Part shown: piece by piece, positions 46,706 to 55,392 of the stretch
Layout: each line of letters opens with the position of its first letter
How positions within the stretch are numbered: position 1 is the stretch's first letter
Origin: Bowmanella denitrificans
Lineage (GTDB): Bacteria > Pseudomonadota > Gammaproteobacteria > Enterobacterales > Alteromonadaceae
Direction: 5' to 3'
Assembly: GCF_002887595.1 (NCBI RefSeq)
Contig: NZ_PEBU01000014.1
Coordinates: forward strand, 62,001 to 126,000
DNA length: 64,000 nucleotides
Notes under the pieces: generated by a model
The model's database searches: none
Seen by the model: only the letters and a program-made list of their open reading frames with translations
Told to the model about the DNA's origin: nothing
Program-made: the position numbers and the translations under genes

Positions 46706-47761
46706 TTACAATCCAAATAAACGCACGGGACTGACATTACCGTTACCAGAAATCACATCATCCACATCAAATAATGGGCATACTGCCCTTGGCAGCAGAT
46801 TTCGCCGGGTGACATAACATTGGTACATCAACTCAAGCTCACAGGTACTGAAGCGAATCTGGTGACCAAAATAATGCTCTATGGCTTCGGTGGCACCACT
46901 GAATACCATTTGCAAATCCTGAAAGTGGCTTTGTGTGCGGGTATGCCGACCAAAGAAGAAGTGAAAGGTCGGCTCAGCCAACTCGGAAATACGGTCAATG
47001 TCTACAAACTGTCCATTGGGCGAGGTCAACAAAGACTCCAGAAACAGTGAGCGATCCAGCATGGTATAGCCTTCCCCCATGCGCACGCCGGTTTTAAATA
47101 CACTTTGGATATCAGCGATAAACCCTGCCACCTCGTGCTGACCGTCTTCCGTGGTAATAAAATACAGCCCGCTGGTGTCACACTGCAGTAGCCGGGTCAG
47201 CAGCTTTTGGATAGTGCCGCTGTAACCCACATCAACCATTAGAGGAGCACATTGCATATTCAAGCCAAGGCTATGCAGGTAGTCCAGGTAAGTGTTCCGA
47301 CTGTTCTGCACCAGTATTTTCAACTGGTCCAGGTGCATCAGCAACATCTCTTCAAGCTTTTTTCCATCTGCCGGTAGTTCAAACTCAGCAATTAGTTCTT
47401 CATCGGAAAACAAATGGCTAAGCTGCGACAAGGTAAAGCCAAAACGCCCCACCAATAGGTCGGACAATGTGCCCTTAAACTTGTGATAAAGGCTCCACTG
47501 CCATGTAAAGGGGTCTGCAATGCTAATGCGAAACAGGAAGGTGCGGGACACATTCAGGTAAAGGGCAGGACAGGTTGGCATCTGCCCTTTGTCCACTAAC
47601 ACCGAATGCACTTGCTGGAAAAAGTACCCTTCCCGGGCCAGAAACACCAGGTGCGAAGGCTGTTTCTGTTCATAATGCGCTTTAAGGGCAAACAGATATT
47701 CACTGCACAATGGCCCAAGAAAGTTATAGCCGAAATCACGTAAGGCGACGGTTGTGTTCAT
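46706..47761 (-). CDS. Stand-alone C-terminal module of COG5610-type HAD proteins
   Basis: A 351-residue protein: RDFGYNFLGPLCSEYLFALK, LVFLAREGYFFQQVHSVL, LYLNVSRTFLF, and LMVDVGYSGTIQKLLTRLLQ. These segments are typical of the region after the HAD domain in predicted HAD proteins of polysaccharide loci. No function has been assigned to it, and no catalytic motif is evident. Here it is a separate gene placed directly before the RgpF-HAD gene with no intergenic base, so the two probably act as one complex. Confidence 0.68.
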   Translation of the reverse strand: MNTTVALRDFGYNFLGPLCSEYLFALKAHYEQKQPSHLVFLAREGYFFQQVHSVLVDKGQMPTCPALYLNVSRTFLFRISIADPFTWQWSLYHKFKGTLSDLLVGRFGFTLSQLSHLFSDEELIAEFELPADGKKLEEMLLMHLDQLKILVQNSRNTYLDYLHSLGLNMQCAPLMVDVGYSGTIQKLLTRLLQCDTSGLYFITTEDGQHEVAGFIADIQSVFKTGVRMGEGYTMLDRSLFLESLLTSPNGQFVDIDRISELAEPTFHFFFGRHTRTQSHFQDLQMVFSGATEAIEHYFGHQIRFSTCELELMYQCYVTRRNLLPRAVCPLFDVDDVISGNGNVSPVRLFGL

Positions 47762-47883
47762 CTCTTATCACTGTGTTTGTTACGTCTTCATCCACCGATA
47801 CCGACAATGCGCCAGCAGCTAATTTGGGGGCGGATAATATCATACAGGTTTAGACAGCTAAATCTGTTTTACCGGCCCGCCAT

Positions 47884-48816
47884 TTAAGAGATCTCGGCCC
47901 ACAACATTGGTAATTTTTGCATAATCTGATGCAGTGCCTTGCGCTCGGCGCCAATGCTGTAACCGTGCGCCAACTTTGCCCCTTGCCACCGGCGGATTGC
48001 GCCCAGCACACCACGCCGGGTTTGCAAAGCCTTTAACACTGCTTCCAAACAGGCTTCTGGATCACGTTCACAGCTGCTGATGTTTGCGCCATTTAGGGTA
48101 TATTCCCGGCTCGCAATGCAATCCGGTACTATGGCCCAGTCCGATAACGCCATTGCTTCTATACCTGGCAGGAAAAAGCCCTCGGTTTTGTTGGGTAAGG
48201 TTAAGGTAACCAGACTCCTCGCCATGGCTAAGTGCACTTCTTGCCGCTCCACTGGCTGGCAGTGTAACAGCACCTTCAGGCCCTGCCGGGTGGCCGCCTC
48301 AGCCACTTGCTGTCCAAGCTGCGGGGCTTTAGTCGCAAGAATATAAAGCTGATGCTGCTTTTTACATGTCAGATTAGGAATGCGATGCCCCATTTTTACC
48401 GTGATGCACGGACCATTTGCATAGGGCAAAATGGCTTGCCTGACTGCTTCGGAAACGCAGAGCCTGACAGCTCTATGCTGAAGAAATGCAAATAATGGGT
48501 GCCCGGCATCGCCGTGCCGAACGTGCTGAATCAGGTTCAGGCGCGGCTGACTTTCGTTAAAATGTGGCAGATAGCCCTGCCAGTCCAGTCCTGCAAGAAA
48601 TACGATATCAGCTTGCTCAGGGCAATATCTTTCCTGATAGGTTACACCATCAATGCCATCAAATAACTTCGTTTGAATCCTGGCACGATTTTCCAACCAC
48701 AGAGTCGCTGACATATTGTCCAGCGCCAGCATGTGTTCCAAATAGTCCCTGACCTTCTGGTGACCACCGGTATAACCATGATAGCGGCGATAAAAGGAAA
48801 CTGTCGTAATCGTCAT
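47884..48816 (-). CDS. Glycosyltransferase family 4-like (GT-B)
   Basis: A 310-residue GT-B type transferase. It opens MTITTVSFYRRYHGYTGGHQ (the GGHQKV acceptor loop typical of the fold). Later LKVLLHCQPVERQEVHLAMA, LPNKTEGFFLPGIEAMAL and VPDCIASREY form the donor-binding half, with the E-x7-E-like element in EGFFLPGIEAM. A GTG start 12 codons upstream (48852) is possible. It is followed by a 122-base gap with no recognised feature before the rest of the operon, which may hold an internal promoter. Divergent from the sulfotransferase gene at 48900. Confidence 0.8.
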   Translation of the reverse strand: MTITTVSFYRRYHGYTGGHQKVRDYLEHMLALDNMSATLWLENRARIQTKLFDGIDGVTYQERYCPEQADIVFLAGLDWQGYLPHFNESQPRLNLIQHVRHGDAGHPLFAFLQHRAVRLCVSEAVRQAILPYANGPCITVKMGHRIPNLTCKKQHQLYILATKAPQLGQQVAEAATRQGLKVLLHCQPVERQEVHLAMARSLVTLTLPNKTEGFFLPGIEAMALSDWAIVPDCIASREYTLNGANISSCERDPEACLEAVLKALQTRRGVLGAIRRWQGAKLAHGYSIGAERKALHQIMQKLPMLWAEIS

Positions 48817-48899
48817 AACTGTGGTTGACCCTATAAAGGTGACAAGTTGCACCAGACCCGCTATGGTATCGGCCTTTTGCCCCCTACAGCAAACAAAGT

Positions 48900-49658
48900 G
48901 TGAAACCGGTTAATTTACATATCATTGGCGTACAAAAAGCTGGCACTACGGCGCTGGCCAGCTTTTTACAGCAACACCCGTCGGTGTATGTGGTGGAAGG
49001 AAAAGAAGCGCATATCTTTGATCACCCTGAGTACAGCGCTCAGGCTGCCCCCCAGGATTTTGCCCGTCGCCAGTACCAGCGCCGTATGCAAAACTACCAG
49101 GGCCAGCCCATCATTTGTGATGCCACGCCGATTACCGTATATCAACCGACATTTTTAAGAGCATGTTATCACTACAACCCGCAGGCAAAATTTATCCTGA
49201 TCTTACGCGACCCGGTGGAACGGGCCATTTCCCATTACCTAATGTCGAAACGCACTGGTCAGGAGTCAAGAAACATGCTGAGCGCCTTTGTGCTGGAACC
49301 ACTGCGCCTCGCCATTGCTGCCAGACGCAATGGGTGGGCCTTTAATTCGCCACTGCGCACCCAGTCCTACCTGCATCGGGGCTTATACCGCAAACAATTA
49401 CAGTTTCTGTATAATTTGATCCCAGCCACTCAGGTTTTGGTGCTGCGCCAGCAGGAATTGAAGCATGCCCATCAGCAGACCTTGTTGAAAATCTTTAGCT
49501 TTCTGGATATTCACCGCCATCCCATTGCGCCTGAAACGGTCTTTGCCGCACCGGAATCCCCGCCAGGCTGGCTGGACAGGCTGGCACGTCGGTATGCCAG
49601 GCTCTACTTTCGCCTCAGAGGCGAAAGTGACATTCATTGGCTGCCCCCCGGCAGTTAG
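48900..49658 (+). CDS. Sulfotransferase (heparan sulfotransferase-like)
   Basis: A 252-residue cytoplasmic sulfotransferase: the PAPS 5'-phosphosulfate loop LHIIGVQKAGTTALASFL (residues about 6-23) and the 3'-phosphate loop FILILRDPVERAISHYLMSK (about 98-117, with Arg and Ser). This resembles the bacterial relatives of heparan N/O-sulfotransferases. It starts at GTG 48900. It is the only plus-strand gene of the island and converges with the gene at 49655-52369, with the last four bases overlapping. Confidence 0.9.
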   Translation: MKPVNLHIIGVQKAGTTALASFLQQHPSVYVVEGKEAHIFDHPEYSAQAAPQDFARRQYQRRMQNYQGQPIICDATPITVYQPTFLRACYHYNPQAKFILILRDPVERAISHYLMSKRTGQESRNMLSAFVLEPLRLAIAARRNGWAFNSPLRTQSYLHRGLYRKQLQFLYNLIPATQVLVLRQQELKHAHQQTLLKIFSFLDIHRHPIAPETVFAAPESPPGWLDRLARRYARLYFRLRGESDIHWLPPGS

Positions 49659-52369
49659 AGCAGTTGCATTGACTGGGTTTTACCCTGCTGTTTTGCCAAC
49701 GCACAGACCAGCAGAGAGTAGAAGTCAGAATCGCTGTAAAGCTCAGCCGGGACCTCAAGCTGCGCTAAGCTGCGCGGGTCGTACCAGAACATACCGTCTG
49801 CCGGGCAGATAAACAGGCTGGACGGCTCGGGCAGATCCAAGGCCCTGCACCTGCTTGTCAATGCCTCGACACGCTTTGCTCCTGCCACGCTTGCGGCTTG
49901 GTCAGGGTAATAAGGCGGTACCAGCACAGCAATGTTAGAAGGCGCAGTAAACTGTTCATGCACTCGCTCGAGCATGACATCACTGCCAATCAGTCCATAC
50001 CATTGTGCCAGCAACAAATTATCCAGCTGTCCGGCTGGCGCGCTACTAAAGGTGTGTAACTTAGCGACCGCCTGATAGCCGTGGCAAGCCGTTGTCTGTG
50101 TCGATAACCATTGCTGTGGTTCAGATTCCAAATGGACATAACATTCAATGGTCACCTTACCAGGCCAGTTCGCACAAAGTGTCGTGATGTCGGCTCGCAG
50201 ATCCTCGCAGGTACTAATGATTAAATCAAAACCGTTACGACGCTGCGTGACTAACGCCAACAACAACGCCAGACGCACCGGGTCTTCACTGTGCACATAG
50301 ACAGCCAGACCACAATGTGGCTTAGCCGCAGGGCTAATAACCGGCAATGCCCGAGAATGCTCAAGTACATTGTTCAGCAACGGCTCGGGCCAAAGTTTGC
50401 GCCATTGCCGCTGAATACTCCGGCGAAGGCTGGCTGCCGACGCATCAGACAAACCTTGTGTACCACTATTCAGCCAAGCCCGGTTGTCGCGCAGTAAAAA
50501 AGTTACACAAAGGTTGTGCCTGTCAAGCTCCTGGCCGGCCTTGATGTCTAACTGTGTTAAGCTGACCACTTCGTCATAATCCACCGCTGCATAACTGAGC
50601 ATCGCCAGCGCGGCGTCCTGCAAAGACGTGTCTCCATTCCCCTGGCACTGTCTGGTGTCAAGATGCCGGGCAGCTAGTTTCACCTGTGGATGGGTTGGTG
50701 CCAGGTTTTGTGCGGTCGTCAGATAATAACTGCTTCGCTCTGTATCACCCAGTGCATGACTTACCATGGCAAGGCGAGCCAACAATACCGGGCGCTGCGG
50801 CGCCAGCCTACTGGCTTCATCAAACACAGCAAAGGCTTTAATCAACAACTTTTGATGATGGTATAAATCGCCAAGACTTACCAAACATTCCAGTTGGTAA
50901 GCCATGCGTAATGACTTAAACAGCGCATGTTCTGCCAACCACGGCGCCTTAGCCTTCAGGGCCAGTCCAGCCAACTGCTGGTAGGATTCTGCATGACTAA
51001 GTGCCCGATAAAGCAGCACGGCTTCAATAGCAAGTTGTGCCGCTGGTGGTGCCAATGCAGCCAAACGTTGCAACAAGGTTGGTTCATCCAGATGCGGCAG
51101 CGCATCTATAAGCGGTAACACCGCTTGCGGACGCTCTTCAGCGGCGCGCAACGAAAAAGGAATAACCTGCGGCAGTTCGCTGTCATCCTGCATGTGCCAA
51201 TGCGGGCAATCTTCGGTAAACAGTTGCCATTCAGCCACCCGCCAATGACCAGCCTGCACATGCATGGCTCGCAACTTAGCCAACTTGGTTACCTGCCAAA
51301 AGCCATGTTGATGTGCCACCTTAGCCAGAGTTTGATACTGCTCTGCAGAAGCAAAAGGGCGGGCAAAGATCTGGTTAAATAATTGCCTTTCCAGCAATCG
51401 AGCAGGAATCCTCGCCACAAAGCCAAGCAATTCAGGCCAGGTCAAAGAGCCAAGCTGAAAATTCGCCGAAGATGTCGACGGCGCCGCAACTTCAGCTTTA
51501 GTCAATGGCAATTCATTCAGCGGCGGCGCCCCAGCCAGAGTACAACTTGTATCGGGGCGGCGGCTCGGAATATCGGCGGCATCCTGTAAAGCCAGCCATA
51601 GCGAGTCCAGTTGATGTTTAAGCGCAGTATCATACATGCCAGCCAGCGTTTGCTCCTGATGCGCCGACATCAGCTGGGAGTTAAAGGCTGTTGGTGTCAG
51701 ACAAGCGACAGGTAACTGTAACTTATCTGCGAGGGGCGGTGCTTCGAACTGCCCGGTAGCAAACCCTTCCTGGCTTATTAGTAAGCATTTATCCTGGTGC
51801 GCCAGATAAAAATCCAGCATGCGCCGGTTTCCTGCCAACCACATGTTAAACGCCAACTGAGGCTCGTGCCAAAAACGATAATTCAGTTTATTAGACTGAA
51901 TGGGTGCTGTCCCGTTCAGTAAGTGACGTCCGGCGCGGTTTAACAGCGATTGGACAGCGCCGGACCAGTGGCGATAAATCAATACGTAGCGGATATTCTG
52001 TTGCCCTGCTACCTGCCAGTCCTTAAGAAAAAACAACGCTCTTGGATCTTTTACCCCACGCAGACCAGTTTCTGCCTGTCTGGATTGTATATAGCGAGCA
52101 AGGTAATTCTGTAACCAGTTGGGCTTAATTAACGGGCCATCATCACAGTATTGCCAGTTAGTGCCGTTGATATAAAACAGGCGGTCATGCAGGCGAACGA
52201 CTGGCATATCCTCTACATGGCCTAAAGGGTTACTGAAACTGGCCCCCATCAGTTCATTGCCCATATGCATGCCGCCTTTGGCTAGACACTGGGCAATCAT
52301 TGAGGTACCGCTACGGTGAAAGCCGGTACAAAGATAAAAACGCTTGTCAGCCTGCGCCTTATTACTCAT
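49655..52369 (-). CDS. Sulfotransferase-TPR-RgpF-like fusion protein
   Basis: A 904-residue three-part protein. Residues about 10-250 are a sulfotransferase domain (FYLCTGFHRSGTSMIAQCLA; VLIYRHWSGAVQSLLNRAG). Residues about 330-600 are helical repeats of TPR type (LGDLYHHQKLLIKAFAVFDE). Residues about 660-900 resemble the RgpF domain: GLAVYVHSEDPVRLALLLAL, FDLIISTCEDLRADIT, AVAKLHTFSSAP, GLIGSDVMLERVHEQFTAPS, and DGMFWYDPRSLAQL. It could thus sulfate a glycan and take part in its assembly. It lies 27 bases downstream of another sulfotransferase gene and converges with the one at 48900. Confidence 0.78.
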   Translation of the reverse strand: MSNKAQADKRFYLCTGFHRSGTSMIAQCLAKGGMHMGNELMGASFSNPLGHVEDMPVVRLHDRLFYINGTNWQYCDDGPLIKPNWLQNYLARYIQSRQAETGLRGVKDPRALFFLKDWQVAGQQNIRYVLIYRHWSGAVQSLLNRAGRHLLNGTAPIQSNKLNYRFWHEPQLAFNMWLAGNRRMLDFYLAHQDKCLLISQEGFATGQFEAPPLADKLQLPVACLTPTAFNSQLMSAHQEQTLAGMYDTALKHQLDSLWLALQDAADIPSRRPDTSCTLAGAPPLNELPLTKAEVAAPSTSSANFQLGSLTWPELLGFVARIPARLLERQLFNQIFARPFASAEQYQTLAKVAHQHGFWQVTKLAKLRAMHVQAGHWRVAEWQLFTEDCPHWHMQDDSELPQVIPFSLRAAEERPQAVLPLIDALPHLDEPTLLQRLAALAPPAAQLAIEAVLLYRALSHAESYQQLAGLALKAKAPWLAEHALFKSLRMAYQLECLVSLGDLYHHQKLLIKAFAVFDEASRLAPQRPVLLARLAMVSHALGDTERSSYYLTTAQNLAPTHPQVKLAARHLDTRQCQGNGDTSLQDAALAMLSYAAVDYDEVVSLTQLDIKAGQELDRHNLCVTFLLRDNRAWLNSGTQGLSDASAASLRRSIQRQWRKLWPEPLLNNVLEHSRALPVISPAAKPHCGLAVYVHSEDPVRLALLLALVTQRRNGFDLIISTCEDLRADITTLCANWPGKVTIECYVHLESEPQQWLSTQTTACHGYQAVAKLHTFSSAPAGQLDNLLLAQWYGLIGSDVMLERVHEQFTAPSNIAVLVPPYYPDQAASVAGAKRVEALTSRCRALDLPEPSSLFICPADGMFWYDPRSLAQLEVPAELYSDSDFYSLLVCALAKQQGKTQSMQLL

Positions 52370-52396
52370 AGCATTCCATGGTCATTCAGGATGAAA

Positions 52397-53239
52397 TCAA
52401 ATTGTCGGGTTAAGCACGTTGTCAAGCGCCTGAACAATATCGGCTTCACTGTATAATCCCAGCTCCGCTAGCCGAACAACAGACTGACGATGGGCAGCCA
52501 ACATCTGCAACACTTGCGGACTGAACTGGCGGGGTTGAGGGGCTAACGCCGGACGCGACACAGGTGGTAAGCCCATTGTCTGATCTAATACCGCGCCACC
52601 ACTTGCCAACACGTCTTCGTATCGCACTAACGGTAACTCGTGGCGCATAAACTGCTGTATAAACCAGCGGTAAATCATCAACTGACGTTCAAACACCGAG
52701 GATACCTGTTGCAAGGACTGACGCAATGCCGGGCTAAAACGCTCTCCAGCTGGCAACCTGCCGCGGTTAACTGGCAGATCCACTGTCATCCAGGACAACA
52801 GCACATCGACAGGATTGCGCACTACCGCAGTCATAGGGTACTCAGCCGTTAAACCTGAGAGTAACGCCGTAAACAAGGCATTTTGTTTCACTACCAGCCG
52901 AAACGTACCAGACGCTCTGGCAGGTAATATAACCTGCCCGCGCTGCGCAACAACCTGACGCTTGCCATCTTGCTCCACCAGACCAACAGGGTTCTCTATT
53001 TGCAGGCCCCCACGATCACCATGTTCAAAAGGCAGCCCTTGCTCTACAGCCTGACAAAGCTCTGCGATGAGCGTCTTTACTCTAAAAGTCGCTCCAGGGC
53101 GCCCCAAGTTCTGGTGCAGTCTGGCGGGATTAATAGGCTCATGCAGGGCAACCAGATCTTCTCGCTGATTAAGCAGTTTACAGCATAAGGTAGTGCCTGA
53201 ACGGGGAATCCCTGTAATCAGGCTAATAGAGGTAGACAA
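52397..53239 (-). CDS. Sulfotransferase family protein
   Basis: A 280-residue protein with the PAPS-binding loop ISLITGIPRSGTTLCCKLL (residues about 5-23) and the 3'-phosphate segment YPMTAVVRNPVDVLLSWMTV (about 134-153). It has no membrane segment. It starts 24 bases after the stop of the TPR-SET gene and precedes the sulfotransferase-TPR-RgpF gene by 27 bases, so the three form a minus-strand operon separate from the 48816-31933 operon. The acceptor is unknown. Confidence 0.87.
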   Translation of the reverse strand: MSTSISLITGIPRSGTTLCCKLLNQREDLVALHEPINPARLHQNLGRPGATFRVKTLIAELCQAVEQGLPFEHGDRGGLQIENPVGLVEQDGKRQVVAQRGQVILPARASGTFRLVVKQNALFTALLSGLTAEYPMTAVVRNPVDVLLSWMTVDLPVNRGRLPAGERFSPALRQSLQQVSSVFERQLMIYRWFIQQFMRHELPLVRYEDVLASGGAVLDQTMGLPPVSRPALAPQPRQFSPQVLQMLAAHRQSVVRLAELGLYSEADIVQALDNVLNPTI

Positions 53240-53263
53240 AATCTTTTACTCACAAAAGGACCA

Positions 53264-55261
53264 TTATTGCTTAAGTAGTCGTCCGGATTGCGCTTCATAG
53301 CGGGCAATATGCTTTATATAAGTGTCGCAAAGTTGCAGTAAAACATCTGCAGTTTTTAACGAAAAGTTAGAATACTTAGATACATACTCATTCACCATAT
53401 TCTGCAGTTCTTGCCAATATTGGCGATTTAACCCAAGAATCATCGTTTCAATATGATTCAACTCAGCAGTCATGGTATCTGAATTAGTGTAAATACCTTC
53501 AATATCTATCTGTTTTAGTACTTCAGTAATGATCATTCTCAGTGAAGAGTGATGCTCCTTGCCCGGGAGGACCAGCTTACTTACGTAAACGCTTTTCCCA
53601 TGTCTGATTACTTTCGGAGGATAATAAGCAGAAAATCCCATGAGATGATTCGGTACATCTTCTACAGGCGACGACGAACAGAGGTTGTCAATTCTCATAT
53701 TCAATCCAGACCTAGTCTGAATAATAATCGGCACTGTATATACCCAACTTGCTGATAAATCTACAAAGCCATAAACAAGTAAGGTGATTAAAGGATCATC
53801 TAGATTGTACTGTACAAAGATTTCACGCCCTTCATCTCCAGGTTGAGAATATGTCACTAAATCTAAATTTTTAGCATCTTTAACGAATCCAGACACTCCC
53901 ATTCGATGATTGAACAACTCAATAATAGGGATAAAAACTGCCTCATCGCCCTTGCTTGACTTAACTCCAATCTTCCTCAACTCATGTTGAGCCAAAGTAA
54001 ATATTCTGGACCCAACGAAAGTTTTAATTACAGCATATCCGCTAATAAGTTCTTTCTTATCCGCGTAGTATTGTAAATAAATAGCGCTATCCGACCTGGC
54101 GCTAATCAGTTTGTCGAAAAGTGGCTTAAATCCAGCCAATGAAAACAGAGTAAAATATTCACGCCAGTTCGCCAACTTATCACAAGCATTGTACATGTTA
54201 ACCAATAGCTGCATCAGCTTCTTAGCTTGCGGGTTTAGCATCTGCTTTTTTGTTTCGACAATCAACTTTCCGTCGTCGTCGAGGCTAAACTGATAATCAT
54301 CCACCAACGGCATGCAGGTCAGAGGCACACCCATACATTTTTCAGTTATATTAGAGGCTGTAGCCATTTGAACTGAAATGTCATTGCCTTCAACGACAAA
54401 TCTCAAGTCCCGATGAAAAAAAGCCCCATTTTTCTCTAACTCACTGCGTAATTTAGTTACAGCATTTACAATATTAATGTCGTTGCCAATAACACCAGGC
54501 TTGATAGCAGATTTTTCCTGAGATATATTGCCTTTTTTGTATTCTACATTGATTGAGCTGTTATCTCTGGCCCCTACATCTCTTAGACGCATCTCGACAG
54601 CATTAAACCACTTTTCATGTTGAAATCTATCTCGTAAGTTCTCCAAAAGATCGCTTTCTTTCTTGAATGCATGGATGTGGTGGTAACCATTAAGCGTATT
54701 TACAATCTGCTGCTGCTTAATGCTCTGTCTTATCTGTGTACAAATATCTACTGTTACTTTATCTAAATAACTGCACGCTTTATCTATATTTTTATCATTG
54801 ATCGCCGCTTCAGCAAGATAGAGTGTCGCATCAGTGGTATACTCTTCGACATTGCTCAATGCAGGGGCGTAACATTCAATGGTATTATAATCCTTTACCT
54901 CAGCAGCCAGGGATATCAGACCGAATCTTAACTGTGCTCTTTCTAAAGCTTGGGTTGCATTTAGTACTTCTTTTATACACTCTATCGCAGCGTGCCTATT
55001 ACCCAGTTGTTGATGTACCGATGCCATATTCTCCAAACAACTGTATCTCTTTTCAGCACTGTCAGCCAACTTTAAAGCGGCTTCGGTTTTAAGTAGTGCG
55101 AGTTGGTAATTTCCTTCTTGATACAAACATCTTGCTTCAAGCTCTAAACTCTCAAAGCTGGTAAGCTGTGATTTTTGGTTTATTTTTTTAACAATGGAAA
55201 GAGCTTTCTTAAACCTACCTTCAGCAACCAGTTCCCTTGCCTTCTGAATCTTATCCTGCAC
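53264..55261 (-). CDS. TPR protein with SET-like methyltransferase domain
   Basis: A 665-residue protein. Residues 1-220 are TPR-like helices (ARCLYQEGNYQLALLKTEAA; ASVHQQLGNRHAAIECIKEV). Residues about 285-505 look like a SET domain of the Rubisco lysine methyltransferase/SETD type: FIPIIELFNHRMGVSGF (N451, H452), EGREIFVQYNLDD (Y485) and ITLLVYGFVD (Y497-G-F), in the order and spacing of that family's PLADLxNH ... GEEVFxSYG ... LLxxYGF pattern. The expected N-terminal SET strand (ISVQMATASNITEKCMGVPL) is weak. The product would be a cytoplasmic lysine methyltransferase with a protein-binding TPR arm. Visibly AT-rich relative to its neighbours. It lies downstream of the S-layer candidate, beyond a terminator, and upstream of two sulfotransferase genes. 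Confidence 0.6.
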   Translation of the reverse strand: MQDKIQKARELVAEGRFKKALSIVKKINQKSQLTSFESLELEARCLYQEGNYQLALLKTEAALKLADSAEKRYSCLENMASVHQQLGNRHAAIECIKEVLNATQALERAQLRFGLISLAAEVKDYNTIECYAPALSNVEEYTTDATLYLAEAAINDKNIDKACSYLDKVTVDICTQIRQSIKQQQIVNTLNGYHHIHAFKKESDLLENLRDRFQHEKWFNAVEMRLRDVGARDNSSINVEYKKGNISQEKSAIKPGVIGNDINIVNAVTKLRSELEKNGAFFHRDLRFVVEGNDISVQMATASNITEKCMGVPLTCMPLVDDYQFSLDDDGKLIVETKKQMLNPQAKKLMQLLVNMYNACDKLANWREYFTLFSLAGFKPLFDKLISARSDSAIYLQYYADKKELISGYAVIKTFVGSRIFTLAQHELRKIGVKSSKGDEAVFIPIIELFNHRMGVSGFVKDAKNLDLVTYSQPGDEGREIFVQYNLDDPLITLLVYGFVDLSASWVYTVPIIIQTRSGLNMRIDNLCSSSPVEDVPNHLMGFSAYYPPKVIRHGKSVYVSKLVLPGKEHHSSLRMIITEVLKQIDIEGIYTNSDTMTAELNHIETMILGLNRQYWQELQNMVNEYVSKYSNFSLKTADVLLQLCDTYIKHIARYEAQSGRLLKQ

Positions 55262-55348
55262 TCTTAAACTCCATCATGCTTTTTACTTTTTATTAGTATA
55301 CGCTGAAGAAGCGACACACTTAAAAGAAAACACAAGTTAAAAAGACAA

Positions 55349-55376
55349 AAAAAAGCCCTCAGAAGAGGGCTTTTTT
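55349..55376 (-). terminator. Strong terminator after the S-layer candidate gene
   Basis: The stem AAAAAAGCCCTC / GAGGGCTTTTTT with a four-base loop lies 17 bases after the stop of the surface-protein gene and gives a T-run on the minus strand. This is the rho-independent form expected of a highly expressed monocistronic gene. Confidence 0.93.
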
Positions 55377-55392
55377 AATATCAACTATTTAA

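Noticed and set aside
31933-53239. Island as a polysaccharide utilisation locus because of the sulfatase
   Set aside because: There are no glycoside hydrolases, lyases, TonB receptors or SusD proteins; the other genes are biosynthetic.
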